This document shows positions 35,661-47,952 of a stretch of DNA of 64,000 nt, piece after piece. Numbering within the stretch: the stretch's first letter is position 1; every line of letters begins with the position of its first letter. Under the pieces are notes generated by a model. The model was not told the DNA's origin, did not search any database, and saw nothing but the letters and a program-made list of their open reading frames with translations. Source of the DNA: Neckera pumila (lineage: Eukaryota > Streptophyta > Bryopsida > Hypnales > Neckeraceae); the NCBI GenBank assembly GCA_963969595.1, contig OZ018415.1:3348001-3412000 (forward strand), in the 5' to 3' direction. The position numbers and the translations under genes are program-made.

Positions 35661-37670
35661 GTTGTCTTTGCTCAACCAACCTACCACAAGGACTACCTTA
35701 TTTTTATTAACAACTTAAGTTGATCCATAGAATCTTTGCTCTTTGTAGGAGATGCTACAAAAGTACAAGGATTCTATAGTGAAACAATAACCCAAGTTTC
35801 GAACATCCCACTAGCAAACAACTATTGAAGATGCTCTCGAGAGTCATTTTTCTAGTCTACAATGACTGTATTTTTACTAGACTGTATTATGAAATTTCAA
35901 AGTATTATTTGTTGGTATAATAGTGCACCCAAATTTGGATGCTAGGCTCTACTAGGCTCTCATCCTTCAATTGCATGTATCTTTTGTCATCATTATCTAG
36001 ATTTTAGTGTTACTTTTTGGTCCAAATGTAGGTGTCACATTTTTAAATAGTGATGATTATTGATGCAAATATCTTACTCAAATCTTTGTCTTCTACATCC
36101 AACATCTTTTATCTCTTTCACATCCAAAATCTTTGAAATCACCTTAACATGATCACTAGTCAGGTTTATACTAATTGTAAATGTGAAAATCAATGTCAAT
36201 ATCAAATTATGTTTTAAAAAGACACCAAAGCAATACACTGAATTATATTTAGCCTGCTATAATTTAACTATTTTACAAATAGTATAACTTTGCTAACAAA
36301 GTGTAAGGGTAGTATAGTATCCCCTATTAGGCCTTTTCAAAAATTAGACTCCCAACATCTTTAGGTTTTACCATCAAGTCCAAGGCACCTTAGTACCTTA
36401 CTAATTTATCAAGGTCACGCTATTTTGAAGTAGTGCGAATTGAAACATGACCATATTGTACCCATTTCCATAAAACTAAAATTTTGTAGTAACACTAATT
36501 TTCTTAATGATGGTAGTAGAACAAATCAAAGTAGTTCTTATGGATTAAGGGTTATAATCCTTTAAAGACAATGAAGACCATATTTTGATCTCATGTTTTT
36601 TTAGGAGTTGTGAAAAATTCTATTGGGAATTCTAACTTATTTAAATAACTATTTTTTTGAAACGCCACATGCAATGATTTATAAAAGACCTTTTTTGTTC
36701 CAATTATGCTTTTTACAATATGATTGATGAAAATGGACAATTTCAAAATGACGAATTGCTTGTCTTTATAGATTTGAAACACATTGAGTCAGTGGAAGTT
36801 GTCAAACGGGTTAATTTACAGTATAAAAAGAAATATGGCCACAAATTGAAACCCTCTTTCTTATGCATGCAACAATGTTTCAAATTGAAATATTTTTCAG
36901 CTTTAACAACTATGTTTTTCTAATTCCCATATTGAGCTTCCGGTGAGAGATCAATTTTTTCACCAATTTGTGCCCATGTTTTTAAATTGCAACCTAATGA
37001 TTTCTTCCCAATTCCACCGGCTAACTTTGAACTAGCCGCCGGTTTTCCGCCGGAACACTGGCATTCCGGACTACTGGCATCACTTCCGTCCCCTGCCTGC
37101 TGCTGCAGAAGATCATCCCGTTTGTTTGTGTGCAGCCAGATGGATCTGCTGATTTGCCGTGAAGCCTTCGTCATGTGCTGTGGATTCATCAGTACTTCCC
37201 ATCCGTGCTCCTCCCACCGCGTAACTTAGAATTTCTGAGATCCACTGACACCCCTAGCCAGTGACTTTGGCAACTTGTGCTACAGCCCATGTGGCCTTTT
37301 CTATTGAAGGAAAAACTCCGGACTCCGGAGACCTGCAAAGTCAAGTAGGCAAATACGGAGTACTAATTAAGTTAATAACTCATTAAAACTGAAACTGGGC
37401 TTCATCATCAGGCTTCGGTTTCATTCCTCGAGGAATCCTTCGGTTAGTTGGACACGAACGGGACACGGAAGATGCCTGCATTCATGACCCGCAGTCTGAT
37501 CGAGTGTGATTGTCGATCACCTTCTCATGCAGCTTTCGGAAAAGCTGCACGCGGTATTTGTAGCTCGTGAATGATGAAGACGAGGAAGGCAGGCACTGTC
37601 ATTTATAGCCTGGATGGATTGGGAGCAGCATGGCCACATGCCCACATGTGCGGCGGTGCGGCCAAATTCA
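35661..37670. other. Intergenic, no gene recognised
   Basis: AT-rich to about 36900, then a GC-richer block to about 37670. A minus-strand frame at 36920-37189 (89 codons) has fairly normal composition but no recognisable domain, so it is not called. A palindrome with the core CTCCGGACTCCGGAG occurs near 37315; a similar one, GGACTCCGGAGTCCGG, occurs near 2637. Confidence 0.45.
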
Positions 37671-37980
37671 AGTAGCAGCTACGCCTCCTGTTTGTAGCAT
37701 TGGCTCTGTTCCGTTCCTAGCACTGGCTCGCACTTTTGAATAAGTAGCAGCTACGCCTTGTCCCCTGTTTGTAGCATTGGCTCGCACTTTTGATTAAGTA
37801 GCAGCTACGCCTTGTCCCCGTTTGTAGCATTGGCTCGCACTTTTGATTAAGTAGCAGCTACGCCTTGTCCCCTGTTTGTAGCATTGGCTCGCACTTTGAG
37901 GAAGTAAGCTTAGCAGCAGCTACGTCCTCTGTTTGTAACTTAGCATTCATTTGGCGCTGTTTCTAGCATTGGCTCGCGTT
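37671..37980. repeat. Minisatellite, 53-54 bp unit, about five copies
   Basis: Units begin AGTAGCAGCTACGCC at 37671, 37743, 37797 and 37850, with a diverged unit near 37911. Each contains CTGTTTGTAGCATTGGCTC and GCACTTTTGA. The second, third and fourth units are nearly identical; the outer ones carry indels. No matching reading frame. Confidence 0.9.
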
Positions 37981-38209
37981 TTTAGTCAGAGCATGGCCAC
38001 CGCTCTAGGTCCGACATTCTTCAAATTGGATGAAAAGCGCTATGGGCCCTCACAGTATTCTCTGAAAGACTAGATCCTAGCATGTCAAGGAAAGGCCCTT
38101 GAAATCATTATTCATCCTAAGTTTAAGGTTGGAGCACCCATACCCAATCATTTAAGCGATTCTAGAATAGATCATGAGTAGTGTGAAGCAATGCAATTTT
38201 TTCCCAAGT

Positions 38210-38440
38210 AGAAAGATAGGAAATATGGGACTGTAATTTTTTGGTAATTTGATTCCCAAAATTGAAAGAAATGTGATTTTTGGAAGCCAAAAAGTAGTCG
38301 AAACTTATACCCCATGTTTAGAGTCTTCCAATTCCGATCAATCAAGAGATGACTTTCCCACTCACTACTTCCCGCACACTTTATAACTCTTCAGGACATG
38401 TGTCATGACATTATTAGTTCCAACTTCCAACCTTGAAAAG
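38210..38440. repeat. Dispersed repeat R1, partial copy
   Basis: Shares AGTCTTCCAATTCCGATCA, ACATGTGTCATG and TTAGTTCCAA with the copies at 22872 and 59212, but is more diverged and lacks their left part. Confidence 0.5.
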
Positions 38441-39571
38441 GTGAAAAAAAAACATTTCAACTTTTGGTTGGCAATCTATTTGAGCGTTGGTTGGAAAAGC
38501 TACACCTGTATAGGAGCCTTGTGGTTATGGGTGGTTGCAAGAATGACCTTCCGTTTTTGTTCCACTTTGACCGTTTTCATCCATTTTAGAGGGAGTACTA
38601 TAAAAATAAAAAAACATTTTAAAAAAAATATGAAAAATATGAAAATGAATACACCTATAAAAAAAAGGTCCCTTATGAAGGAAAAACAAAAAAAATTCTC
38701 TAAGTAGGAGAACTAGAAAAGTGCATAATCGCAAGAAAATACATACTTTGACATTTTAATTTGTAAAAAATAGGAAAAGTAATTTTAAAAAAATGGAAAA
38801 TTCCATTTGAGAAGACTTCACGATAAAGAGATTTTACCAAAAAAATGATCCTGAAACCATCTTCAATGTTCAAAATTGCGTGTGCAAGGGAGCCCTCTTT
38901 GTATGGACATAGAGGATATAAAATAAAATGTTTTTTAATGCCCCTTGTTAGAAACATGACTTCCTACGATGGAAATAGACCATAGAAATTTTAGCTCCAA
39001 ATCATTAAATTTGGAGATTCCTTACGTAGTAAAAACCCTAAAATTCAAAACATGACATATTAATTTAAATGATTTTTAAATACAAAATGATTTTTGAAAA
39101 TTTCTGAAAAATATGAAATATGATTAAACTCATATGAAGAATCTCCACTAAAAATTTCAAGTTTATATGAGTCATGCTTCAAAAGTTATTGCAAAATGAA
39201 GCTTCAGCACTAAGTTTGTGACAATGTTTCAGTACCAGTCTTTTTTGCAATCACCCTTCTACATTAGTTGCTTTATCCTTTGTTTTACTTGAGTGATCAT
39301 TTGACTATTTATGGGCCATGTTTGTTGAACAACAGTGAGAGACAAGGAAATTGAGGGCCCTTCAAAATTAGATGGAAAATTTGAGCTTGTCAAGTTGGAC
39401 GTGTAGCAATGGCCATGCTTTAAGGTCCTACTCCAACATCTGCTCTCACATGTAGTTTCCATCATTAGGAGGAGTCATACTTGGGGGAAGAGGTTGAGCA
39501 AAGTGAATGATGAGCAACCATGATGTGGCAATGCGAAGTTGGTTTAGTGAACGTTGATCTTTCCTTTCCAC
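38441..39571. other. Intergenic, no gene recognised
   Basis: AT-rich, with runs of A and T. GAGGGAGTA at 38589-38597 resembles one end of a Stowaway MITE, but no partner end was found. Confidence 0.45.
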
Positions 39572-39575
39572 TTAA

Positions 39576-40497
39576 CCCCTAAAGGACCAACATGCATTTT
39601 TTGGCCATATAGAAATTTTGGGCAAGTATGTGTGACTAGAGATATCCATATTTGAGGCTGAAGTTTTAATAGAAGGTGGGGGCGAGGAATATCTTCATAT
39701 TTACCAAGTTTCATGACATTTCGAAATACTAGTCAAAAGTTGTGACCTAATATGTTACTTTTTTTTGTAACTGGGCAGTTTGGGCAGATAAAAAAATCGT
39801 TTTTCCCGGAATATTTTTTTTGTAATTGGTTTTCTACATTTATATATATTTAAAAAGCTTTGAGTCATTCCATTTCAATCAATGAGTCAAAAGTTATGAG
39901 GGTTTTTGAATTGCGGGCAGTTATGGATTCTCTACTCTAAAAAAGACTTTAAAGTCGTTTATTTAACTCAATTTTCAATATTTTTGGAAAAAAATAAAAT
40001 CCTAGGATGTAGATTGATTATTACAACATTACAACCATTGAGATTGGCATTTTTAAATTCCATGATTAAATTTTTAACAATTTAGTATTTTGAATCATTT
40101 TCTACTTCTCTCTACTTACTATTTTTTTCCTATATGTTGCACAATTCCAAATGATGTGAAAATTTTTCAAGCATATAGACAACTTGTTTAGGAAACTGAA
40201 TTCAAAGAAGCACCACCTTTATCGGCATTTTTCATTGAAAAGTGAGCTTGCAAAGTGCAGCTGCCCGATTTTTCGCAGGATGGAAAAAATGGTTATCAAG
40301 ACTTTGAATGCTTATATCTTATGATCCACACGGTGGAATTTTCTGAAATTTTTACCGCATGTTTTCAAAATATCATACTACAAGATCCTACGGTTACATG
40401 TGTCAAAAGTTGTTTTTTTCCAAAAATTTGGTAGTTGTATTAGAAATGGCAGTTTTGGAGCATTTTTGGTGATTACATAGTCATGAAACTTTAGGGG
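39576..40497. mobile_element. TTAA-flanked element, copy 5 (922 bp)
   Basis: TTAA on both sides (39572-39575 and 40498-40501); the ends are CCCCTAAAGGACC and AAACTTTAGGGG. The interior belongs to the sub-group of 25168 and 44375: TCATTCCATTTCAATCAATG, GTGCAGCTGCC and AGAAATGGCAGTTTTGGAGC. Confidence 0.8.
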
Positions 40498-40617
40498 TTA
40501 AAATGGTGAAGACAAAAGTTCAATAAGTTCACTGAATCCATTGTAACTCCTCTTATCGTGAAAGCAAGCTTTTGTGATGTCTTGAAATCAGTAGTCTTTC
40601 TAGTTTTTTTGGACCTA

Positions 40618-40867
40618 CACAAAATAGTGAAATTAGGTTGCCTTGTCAATTAGATTGCCTTCTCTCAGATAAATTACCTCATGGATCAATGCTTGTTCCA
40701 CATAGAGGCGCATGCCACTCTCTAAACCAAGCCTTGAACTGGTGCACAAATCTATCTCATACACATGACTCTGAATTGAATGCATCTTTGTACAAAGGTA
40801 GTGGATATTTCTATAGTGTGGACTATCAAGAAATTGGTGTGGGGCAACCTAATTTCACTATTTTGTG
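40618..40867 (+). mobile_element. TA-flanked MITE, copy 5 (250 bp)
   Basis: Both ends are consensus: CACAAAATAGTGAAATTAGG and its inverted complement. TA at 40616-40617 and 40868-40869. It closely matches copy 4 in the interior. Confidence 0.85.
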
Positions 40868-40869
40868 TA

Positions 40870-42049
40870 GAATTCTATTTGTCCAGTTTTATGATGCTTC
40901 CACTTCTATGCAAATAGTGAGAAAACTACATTGTAGGAACATCTTTGCCTTGTTGTCAAATCCAAAGCAACCAAAAAATTCAAGTCTAATGTTAAAATTA
41001 GATTTCTAGAAGTTGAACACTTGCTTCTCTTGAAAATGTTGCCGGCTAATGATTTCAAGTCTCCTCTTGCAACTACTACACAAGTTTGTATAGAAATCAA
41101 ACTTTTTTTGGTCATTTATGCAAAGGTTTGGTTGATTCTAGGTGTGTGGAGTCTCCCCTAAGGAGTCTTTGTCTTTAGAGTATAACTAACAAGATTTCTA
41201 GCCCTAAAAAATGTAACTACAAAATATATAAGTTTTATGTTGTAAAATTTGAAATTTTAGAGAATCTCTCCCAATGTGGAAACCCTGTCACTTCAAATCT
41301 GTCGGTCACTTTTTTCAAATTCAACCCCTGAAATTTCAGAGGTTGAATTTGGTTGAAAACGTATGCAAGAAATATTGAAAAACTTTCACCACGTAGATTG
41401 TAAGATATTTGTATTTAAAGTGAAGAAAATAATTTTTTTGCACCTTATATGATTAGATTAGAAGACTTTGAATCTTCTTAACTTAAAAATTTTCCACTAC
41501 AGATTTTGATCTTCCAATTTTTTATATTGAAGAATAAAGTTCAAACTCAATATCTAGAAAAAAAATTCAAAAGCAACAACTTCATTAGAAGATTTCTCTT
41601 TGTATGAAACTTCCAATACCTCAAATTTTTATGCAAATTTTGAATTGCTTTTGCAATGACTTGGATTTTGGCATTAGAGAAGTATTGTTAAATCATGGAT
41701 GAATCGAAAAAGTTATAATCACAAGATAATGTCACAATTACAATTTACATTTGAAACAAAGTTCAAAGCTCAAAATGCAATATCAATGCCAACAAGAAAG
41801 AGTCTAGAGGGAAGCTTAAGGAGCTTCAAACAAGTTTAGAGATAAGATCTTGTAAAGACGCTAAGTTACGGGGATGGACATATTTATCAATTGTAGTCGG
41901 AGAGGTTATTAAACTAGCAATGAAGCACATGCTTAGCCCTCATATAGAGAATTTTAAGCCAACATTGACATATACTAGGATGAATGACTTGAATCAAGTT
42001 ATTATTTGGTTCCAAGTTAAATATATCTACGGATGACTTTATAAAAAAC
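40870..42049. other. Intergenic with repeat debris
   Basis: No gene. The stretch around 41340-41640 resembles the left half of the TTAA elements (ATGCAAGAAATATTG, TAGATTGTAAGATATTTG), but no ends are recognisable. Confidence 0.45.
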
Positions 42050-42850
42050 TTTGGTGATTTTGGGCAAAATCCTACAGTCTCAATATTTCTCGTAATTTTT
42101 TGAAATTTTAGTGAAGATAGAAAATCATATAGTTTTTCCAAAAATATAATTTTTATTTCAATTGGAGCTCGGGAACAAAAGTTAAGGCACAAAAAGTCCT
42201 TTTTTTAGTTTGGCAGGCAGAAAAAAACCTCAAAAAAACTTTTAAAAACTTTAAAAAAAACTTTAAAAGAAAATTGTTTCATATATATTATATTTATATT
42301 TATATGGAAAGCTTTGATTTATTCCATTTGGACTTGTTACATGAAAGTTATAGACAATCTTGTTTTTCGGGCAATTAGAGTATCTTCTTGAAAAAATAAC
42401 TTGTAGGATCCATTTTTGACCTCAATTCTTACAATTTTTCAAAAAAAAAAGTTTCACAAGGGTAAGATCTCTTGCTAGAACAATCTCATGATTGAGATTA
42501 GAATGTTCCAATTCCATCTTAGAGCTTTTAACGATTTAGATTTTTCATCAATCTTAAACCTACTTCTACTTAACAATTTTTTAATGAGTGAAAACTAAGT
42601 GTGTGTTTTTTGAATTTTTTTCCTGGACTCTCAACTCAATTTTTCTAAAATTTTAAGCTATGAAGGTTTGAAGCCAAAAAATGTAGTTGAGCAAGGTGCA
42701 AAAAAAGCTTGTTTCATTTGCTTTGAATGCAAATATCTTGCAATCTACATGGCCAAAGTTTGTGAGATTTCTTCCACACATTCTTGTACTAATGTAAACC
42801 AGCCCATTGTGGTCAAAATTTGGAGTCTACCCTCATGCCGTTGCTGAAAG
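42050..42850 (-). mobile_element. Degraded TTAA-type element, reverse orientation
   Basis: The reverse complement aligns by eye with the right two-thirds of the copies at 21512 and 28836. It shares AACTTTTG preceded by a cytosine-rich GAGC stretch, AAGCTTTGATTTATTCCATTTG-like DNA and GATTAGAATGTTCCAATTC-like DNA. The terminal repeats have decayed, so the limits are approximate. It ends close to the next element. Confidence 0.5.
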
Positions 42851-43019
42851 TTTTCAAATTTTTTCCCACAAAATAAATGTGAGAAATAGTGAGAGCAATT
42901 GAAATTATAATTTCCAAACAAAGTATAAATTTGTTACGGATTTTTGAAGTGATCTATCCAAATGAGTTAGTAGACTAACCCATAACCAACAAAAACTGTA
43001 TCCAGTACGATCTTCTAAA

Positions 43020-43932
43020 TCCCTAAAGGTTAGAGACTATGTCTTCACAAAAAACGCTCCAAAATTGCTATTTTTAATACAAGTACCAAATTTTAGAAAA
43101 AAGACATTTTTGGACACATGTAACTGTAGGATCTTGTAGTAAGCTTTTTTGAGAAGATGTAGAAAAATTTCACAATTTTCCACCCTGTAGATTGCAAGAC
43201 ATTTGCATTTGAATTGACAAAAAAACTTTTTTTGGCCCTGCGAAAAATCGGGCAGCTCCACTTCACAAGGTCACATTTGTATGAAAAAGTGTCCAACATG
43301 GTGGTTACTCTTTAAATAAATTCTTCAAGTTAAGTTGCCTACATGCTTGAAAATTTTCAAATTATTTGGAATTGTACAGTATATAGGAAAAAAATAGTAA
43401 GTAGAAAGAAGTAGAGAATGATTCAATACACTAAATTGAATTATGGAATTGGAAAATGACAATCCCAATGGTTGTAATTTTGTAATAAACAACATACATC
43501 CTATGCTTTTATTCTTTTCAAAAAGTATTGACAATTGAAATAAATAAAGGACTCCAAAGTTTATTTTATAGTAAGGGACTCATAACTGCCCGCAAACTAG
43601 AACACCTCTTAATTTCCATCTTATAAATCAAAATGGAGTTATTTAAAGCTTTCCATGTATATATAAATCTAGAGAACCAATTTCAAATTTTTATTTTTTT
43701 AAAAAAGAATTTTTTAGAAAAAACTTGATCTAACCACTGCCTGTTGAAAATGACATATCATCCATTAACTTTTTAACCATGGAGTCAAATATTTTGGAAA
43801 TTGTTGAGCCTTAAAGCTACTCTTTGGGCACATGTTGTGTGAAATTTCAAAGAGAAAAAATAAAATTTCCATTCATAGTGAGCTGCCCAAAATCAGTATG
43901 TTGCCTAAAAACGCCATTTGGTCTTTTAGGAA
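43020..43932 (-). mobile_element. TTAA-flanked element, copy 6, reverse orientation (about 913 bp)
   Basis: Left end TCCCTAAAGG; right end TTTTAGGAA followed by TTAA (43933-43936). The left TTAA has decayed. Its reverse complement aligns with copies 3, 5 and 7, so it lies inverted relative to the copy at 44375, with about 440 bp between them. Confidence 0.7.
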
Positions 43933-44062
43933 TTAATCACCTAAAGTGGTCACAATAATTTCTAATATAGAAGGCCCTGAAAAGTCACTTCCTACAATCA
44001 TAATACTAAAATCATAACTCCCTTTGTAATATCACAAATGCTACCATTAATAATAGGGGCTC

Positions 44063-45612
44063 ATGCTTGCTATGCTACGCATTCACTGTATCACATATTA
44101 GTAAAATTTTGATATATTTGAATAGAAGGCATGATAATGATTTCAATAAGTCTTTGAAATATTTCATTTTAATATTTTCTAAAAATACTTTCAATCATGC
44201 ATATATAAAATAATATTTTCACACAATGTTATATTATAGAAATAGAGTAGTAGTTTGCAATCACCTCTGTAATATCACTTTTATAGCTTTTATGATTTCA
44301 AAATTCTATTGCTACTACCAAATTATTTGAGAAATTTATTCAATTGAAGAGATTTTGGATTTCACAACAATTAACCTCTAAAGCACTGAACATGCTTTTT
44401 TGAGAACATAGCTTTTGGGGGCAGCTCACTACGAGCGGAGATTTAATTTTTTTTCTTTGAAATTTTCACACAACATTCTTCCAAGGAGTAGCTTTGAGGC
44501 CCAACAATTTTCATAACTTTTGATTATATGGGTAAAAAGTTATTGCATGATAAGTGATTTTCAATGCTCGGATAGCAGCAAAAAAAATATTCTTTAAAAA
44601 TCACTTTTTACAAAAATAAAAATTTGAAATTGGTTCTTTGGATTTATATATACGCGGGAAGCTTTGAATCATTCCATTTTGATCTATGAGTCAAAAGTTA
44701 TGAGATTTCTTAGTTTGAGGGTAGTTATGGAATCTTCTACTCTAAAATAAACTTTGAAGTCCTTTATTTCACTCAATTTTCAATATTTTTGAAAAAAACA
44801 AAAAAACAATGGGTGTAGATAGGTTATTACAACATCATAACCATTGGGATTGGCATTTTGTAATTCTATGATTAACTTCTTAACAATTTAGTGTTTTGAA
44901 TCATTCTCTACTTCTTTCTACTTACTATTTTTTTCCTATATGTTGTACAAATCCAAATGATCTGAAAATTTTCAAGAATATAGCCAACTTGACTTCAAAA
45001 ATGAATCCAAAGAGTAACCACCTTTTTGGACATTTTTTCATATAAATGTGACCTTGTGAAGGGCAGTTTTGTAGGGACAAAAAAAGGATTTTCTCAATTC
45101 AAACACTAATTTCTTGCAATCTACACGATGGAAAATCCTGAAGTTTTTTCCACATCTTTTCAAACAGATCATATGGTTACATAAGTCCAAAAATGTTCTT
45201 TTTCTAAAATTTGATACTTGCCTTAGAAATGGCTGTTTTAGAGCGTTTTTGGTGAAAACATAGTCAAAAACCTTTAGGGATTAAGTTGTTCATGAATTTT
45301 TTGAAATTTACAAGTTTTTCTTGTCAATTCACCAAGTTTTTGGGTTGCCATTGTTTGTAACAATTGAGTCAACTTCTAAATGCAGTACAATAAATGTGTA
45401 TCTTTTACAGTATTCACCATTGCATATATTTCATTCATCATTCAATAAATATCCATTGTACATTTCATTTTATGCTTACTTATAAACAAAATTATACAAA
45501 GATTTTTGTAACTTTTATTTGAAGATTTATTGAAATTTTTGTTCTGCATTTTATCTAATACATAAATATTATAATAAAATTCTAACGATGAATGCATAGC
45601 ATAGCAAGAGCC
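44063..45612. mobile_element. Putative AT-rich TIR element carrying a TTAA element
   Basis: CTTGCTATGCTACGCATTCA near 44067 and TGAATGCATAGCATAGCAAG near 45589 are inverted complements with one mismatch in 20. They enclose about 1.5 kb, and the complete TTAA element at 44375-45280 lies inside. Target duplication and superfamily are unclear, so the limits are approximate. Confidence 0.45.
44375..45280 (+). mobile_element. TTAA-flanked element, copy 7 (906 bp)
   Basis: TTAA directly outside both ends (44371-44374 and 45281-45284); ends CCTCTAAAGC and CCTTTAGGGA. The interior is like copies 3 and 5: CAGCTCACTACGAGCGGAG, TTTTCACACAACATTC and TGGGATTGGCATTTT. Confidence 0.8.
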
Positions 45613-45784
45613 AAGCGCTAGTGATTTGTATTAAAAAAGCAGGTATTCCTAATAAGGTCACTAATCACTCCATTGGTGTCAGATTAGACATTGATTGTGG
45701 CCAAAAAAATTGTCACGGGGTCATTAGGTGTCCACTATGGGTCATCCGACAACAACAGGCTAGGATATCTTAGTCTTCTATAAG

Positions 45785-45901
45785 ATCCTACAGTTAGATA
45801 TGCAAAAAATATATACTTTTTTTAAATATTTTTGGCTCTTTGCTATAGAAATGGCAGTTTTAAGTGGTTTTTGTGGAAAAGAGGCCTTGGGACTTTAGGG
45901 G
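45785..45901 (+). mobile_element. Truncated TTAA-type element (right end only)
   Basis: The last 115 bp match the right end of copy 5: GATCCTACAGTTA, TAGAAATGGCAGTTTTAAG and GGGACTTTAGGGG, followed by TTAA (45902-45905). No matching left end was found nearby. Confidence 0.65.
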
Positions 45902-46118
45902 TTAAAATTCTACAAAGAGTGATATTGCTCACCTAGCTTCAAATTCTAAATTTCACAAGTCTAGTTATCCAATTGTGCAACAAAAGTAGTGGACTGCAAG
46001 AATCTTTTTATAATGTATTCCTAATTTAAGATAGTTTGTCCAATAGAATGGTTAGTCATCCACAACTACAAGGGTATTTATCAAGGCTTTGTGCAACCAT
46101 AACTATGTGCAATCATAG

Positions 46119-46387
46119 CATTAGAGGAGTTTCGGGCCTCCTGAGAGACTGCAAGTTCCTGGACTGCGAGAACTCTGCAAGAATGCTGGAATGCTGCCAA
46201 ATGGCCAGGCTAACGTGGTCAAGCGACTGCCACGTCATTTTTGAAAAAAAGAAAAAAAGAAAATTGTTAAAATGATATTTTGGTAAAAAGAAAAATCTGA
46301 CACGCCCGTACCGTCATTCCCTGAATCTGGGCAAATTGGCAAACGGGCCTGAAACAGTCTTCTAAGGCCCCCAAAACTCCTCTAATG
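46119..46387 (+). mobile_element. CATTAG-ended MITE, copy 3 (269 bp)
   Basis: Left end CATTAGAGGAGTTTCGGGCC; the reverse complement of the right end is CATTAGAGGAGTTTTGGGGG. The interior contains GCCACGTCATTTTTGAAAA, TGACACGCCCGTACCG and GGGCCTGAAACAG, as in copies 1 and 2. Confidence 0.8.
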
Positions 46388-47484
46388 TGAAAGAGATAGT
46401 TAAGTACTTCTTTACTTTTCTACTGTTGAAGGGAATATCCCATAATAAATAAATTATATGTGTGAAATACTTTGTTGGTGGGTTTTAGAGAAAATGTTTT
46501 GCCACTTTTACAAACATTGCCTCCTATGGTTCTTTTAATAGCTTTTAAGTTAAAGGTCCTTTTCAAATATCCATTTATTTTTCAATGGATTTTGATTCAA
46601 TGATATGCAAATTGATGATAAGATGTGATTGCTTGCATTAGTAATTAATCATTGTGGAATATGGCACTAGGAATGTCACACAAAGAATATGTTTGTTTTT
46701 TCTAAACACATAGTAGGTACCTTACCATTACAAAATAAAATTGATGAATTTCAAGTACAACTTGTGCATACTAATTGAAGTATAAACTCTAAAGATTTGA
46801 ATTTAAAGTCCAATTAAGAGTTTAGGATATATGGTGGTAATTTTACCTTGAATATGCCTACATCTTCAATTCCTCAACCAACCCATTCTAGTATGAAAAT
46901 GTTTCCATGGAGTTTTAATCAATGATTGTTTGTGTTTGCTCTTGAGATATAATTGATACCATACCTACAAAAATAGTTTGATGATTTTGAAATTCTATTG
47001 TTGGTGTTTTTTAAGGCAAAGATCTCAAAAGTTTCGAAAAGTTTATTTGCATAATACATGGAGAACCTTTGTTTTGCAGAGTTTTTAACAAGGATGTTCA
47101 AACAATAGACAAAACAAAATGAACACGTGGTCAAAGGAGAGCCCCCTGGCCATTGTGTACAAGAATTTTTTTCTTTTGCATCATAGATAAAGGGTTGTCT
47201 TCCATGAATTGCCTAGGATCTATCCTTAGATGTTGGTTGTCCACCTCTAAAAGATGTTTGCCCCAAAGTGATAAGGCCACCACTGTCATGCCCTCAAAAT
47301 AAATGTTCTTTGAAATGGACAACAAAATGTGTGTCAATTGCCTTTTTAAATTGTTTTAAGGTGATTTGTTCTTTTTCATCACCTTTGTATCATTTTGTCA
47401 ACCTTTTCATATGCCACTTTATTTTCTTTATGGTTCCAATATTTAGCATCCAGACAACTATCTTTCCAAAGATATAGCGTACCT
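46388..47484. other. Intergenic, no gene recognised
   Basis: AT-rich. The minus-strand frame at 47131-47337 (68 codons) has non-repetitive composition but no known domain; it may be a mobile-element fragment. Confidence 0.45.
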
Positions 47485-47935
47485 TGTGCCGTTGCTAAAT
47501 CCAAAATAAAAGCAAAATAATTTTTGAGTTTTTGAATTTATAAAAACTTTGAAATCCAATATCATTTATGCACAAAGGAGTGCAAGGGTTTTGTTGCCAT
47601 GAAAGAGGTTGCATCCTTGATATGAATAGAAAGTTTTATGTATGAAGGAGTATAGAGGCTTGTTTTGTGGCGTTTGGACATGCAATGTGAAAGTTACAAA
47701 ATAAAAGATTAGTTAATTCAATTTTTAATTAAAAAATAATTAAAAAATCCATAACTTTCACACTATAGGTCCAAACTCCACAAAACAAAGTCCATGCACC
47801 CCTCTTTGCGGAGACTACATTCTAACTGTACAAAGAATGATGCCGGAAGACTCATAGTTTTTAGATCTCAATGTATCAAACAATCAAATAAACAACCTAA
47901 TTTAAGGTGTAGATTTGCCCCTAGAGAGTATGTTT
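47485..47935. repeat. Dispersed repeat R2, copy 1
   Basis: Aligns by eye with 57225-57620 in the same orientation. Shared words are GTTTTGTGGCGTTTGGACAT, ACAAAGTCCATGCA, GGAAGACT and GAGGTTGCAT. A shorter third copy follows at 57622-57740. No terminal repeats or protein motif recognised. Confidence 0.7.
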
Positions 47936-47952
47936 TAATTTCTAGAATTTAA

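Noticed and set aside
36920..37189. Possible 89-aa minus-strand gene
   Set aside because: Composition is reasonable, but there is no family motif, splice chain or conserved neighbour to support it.
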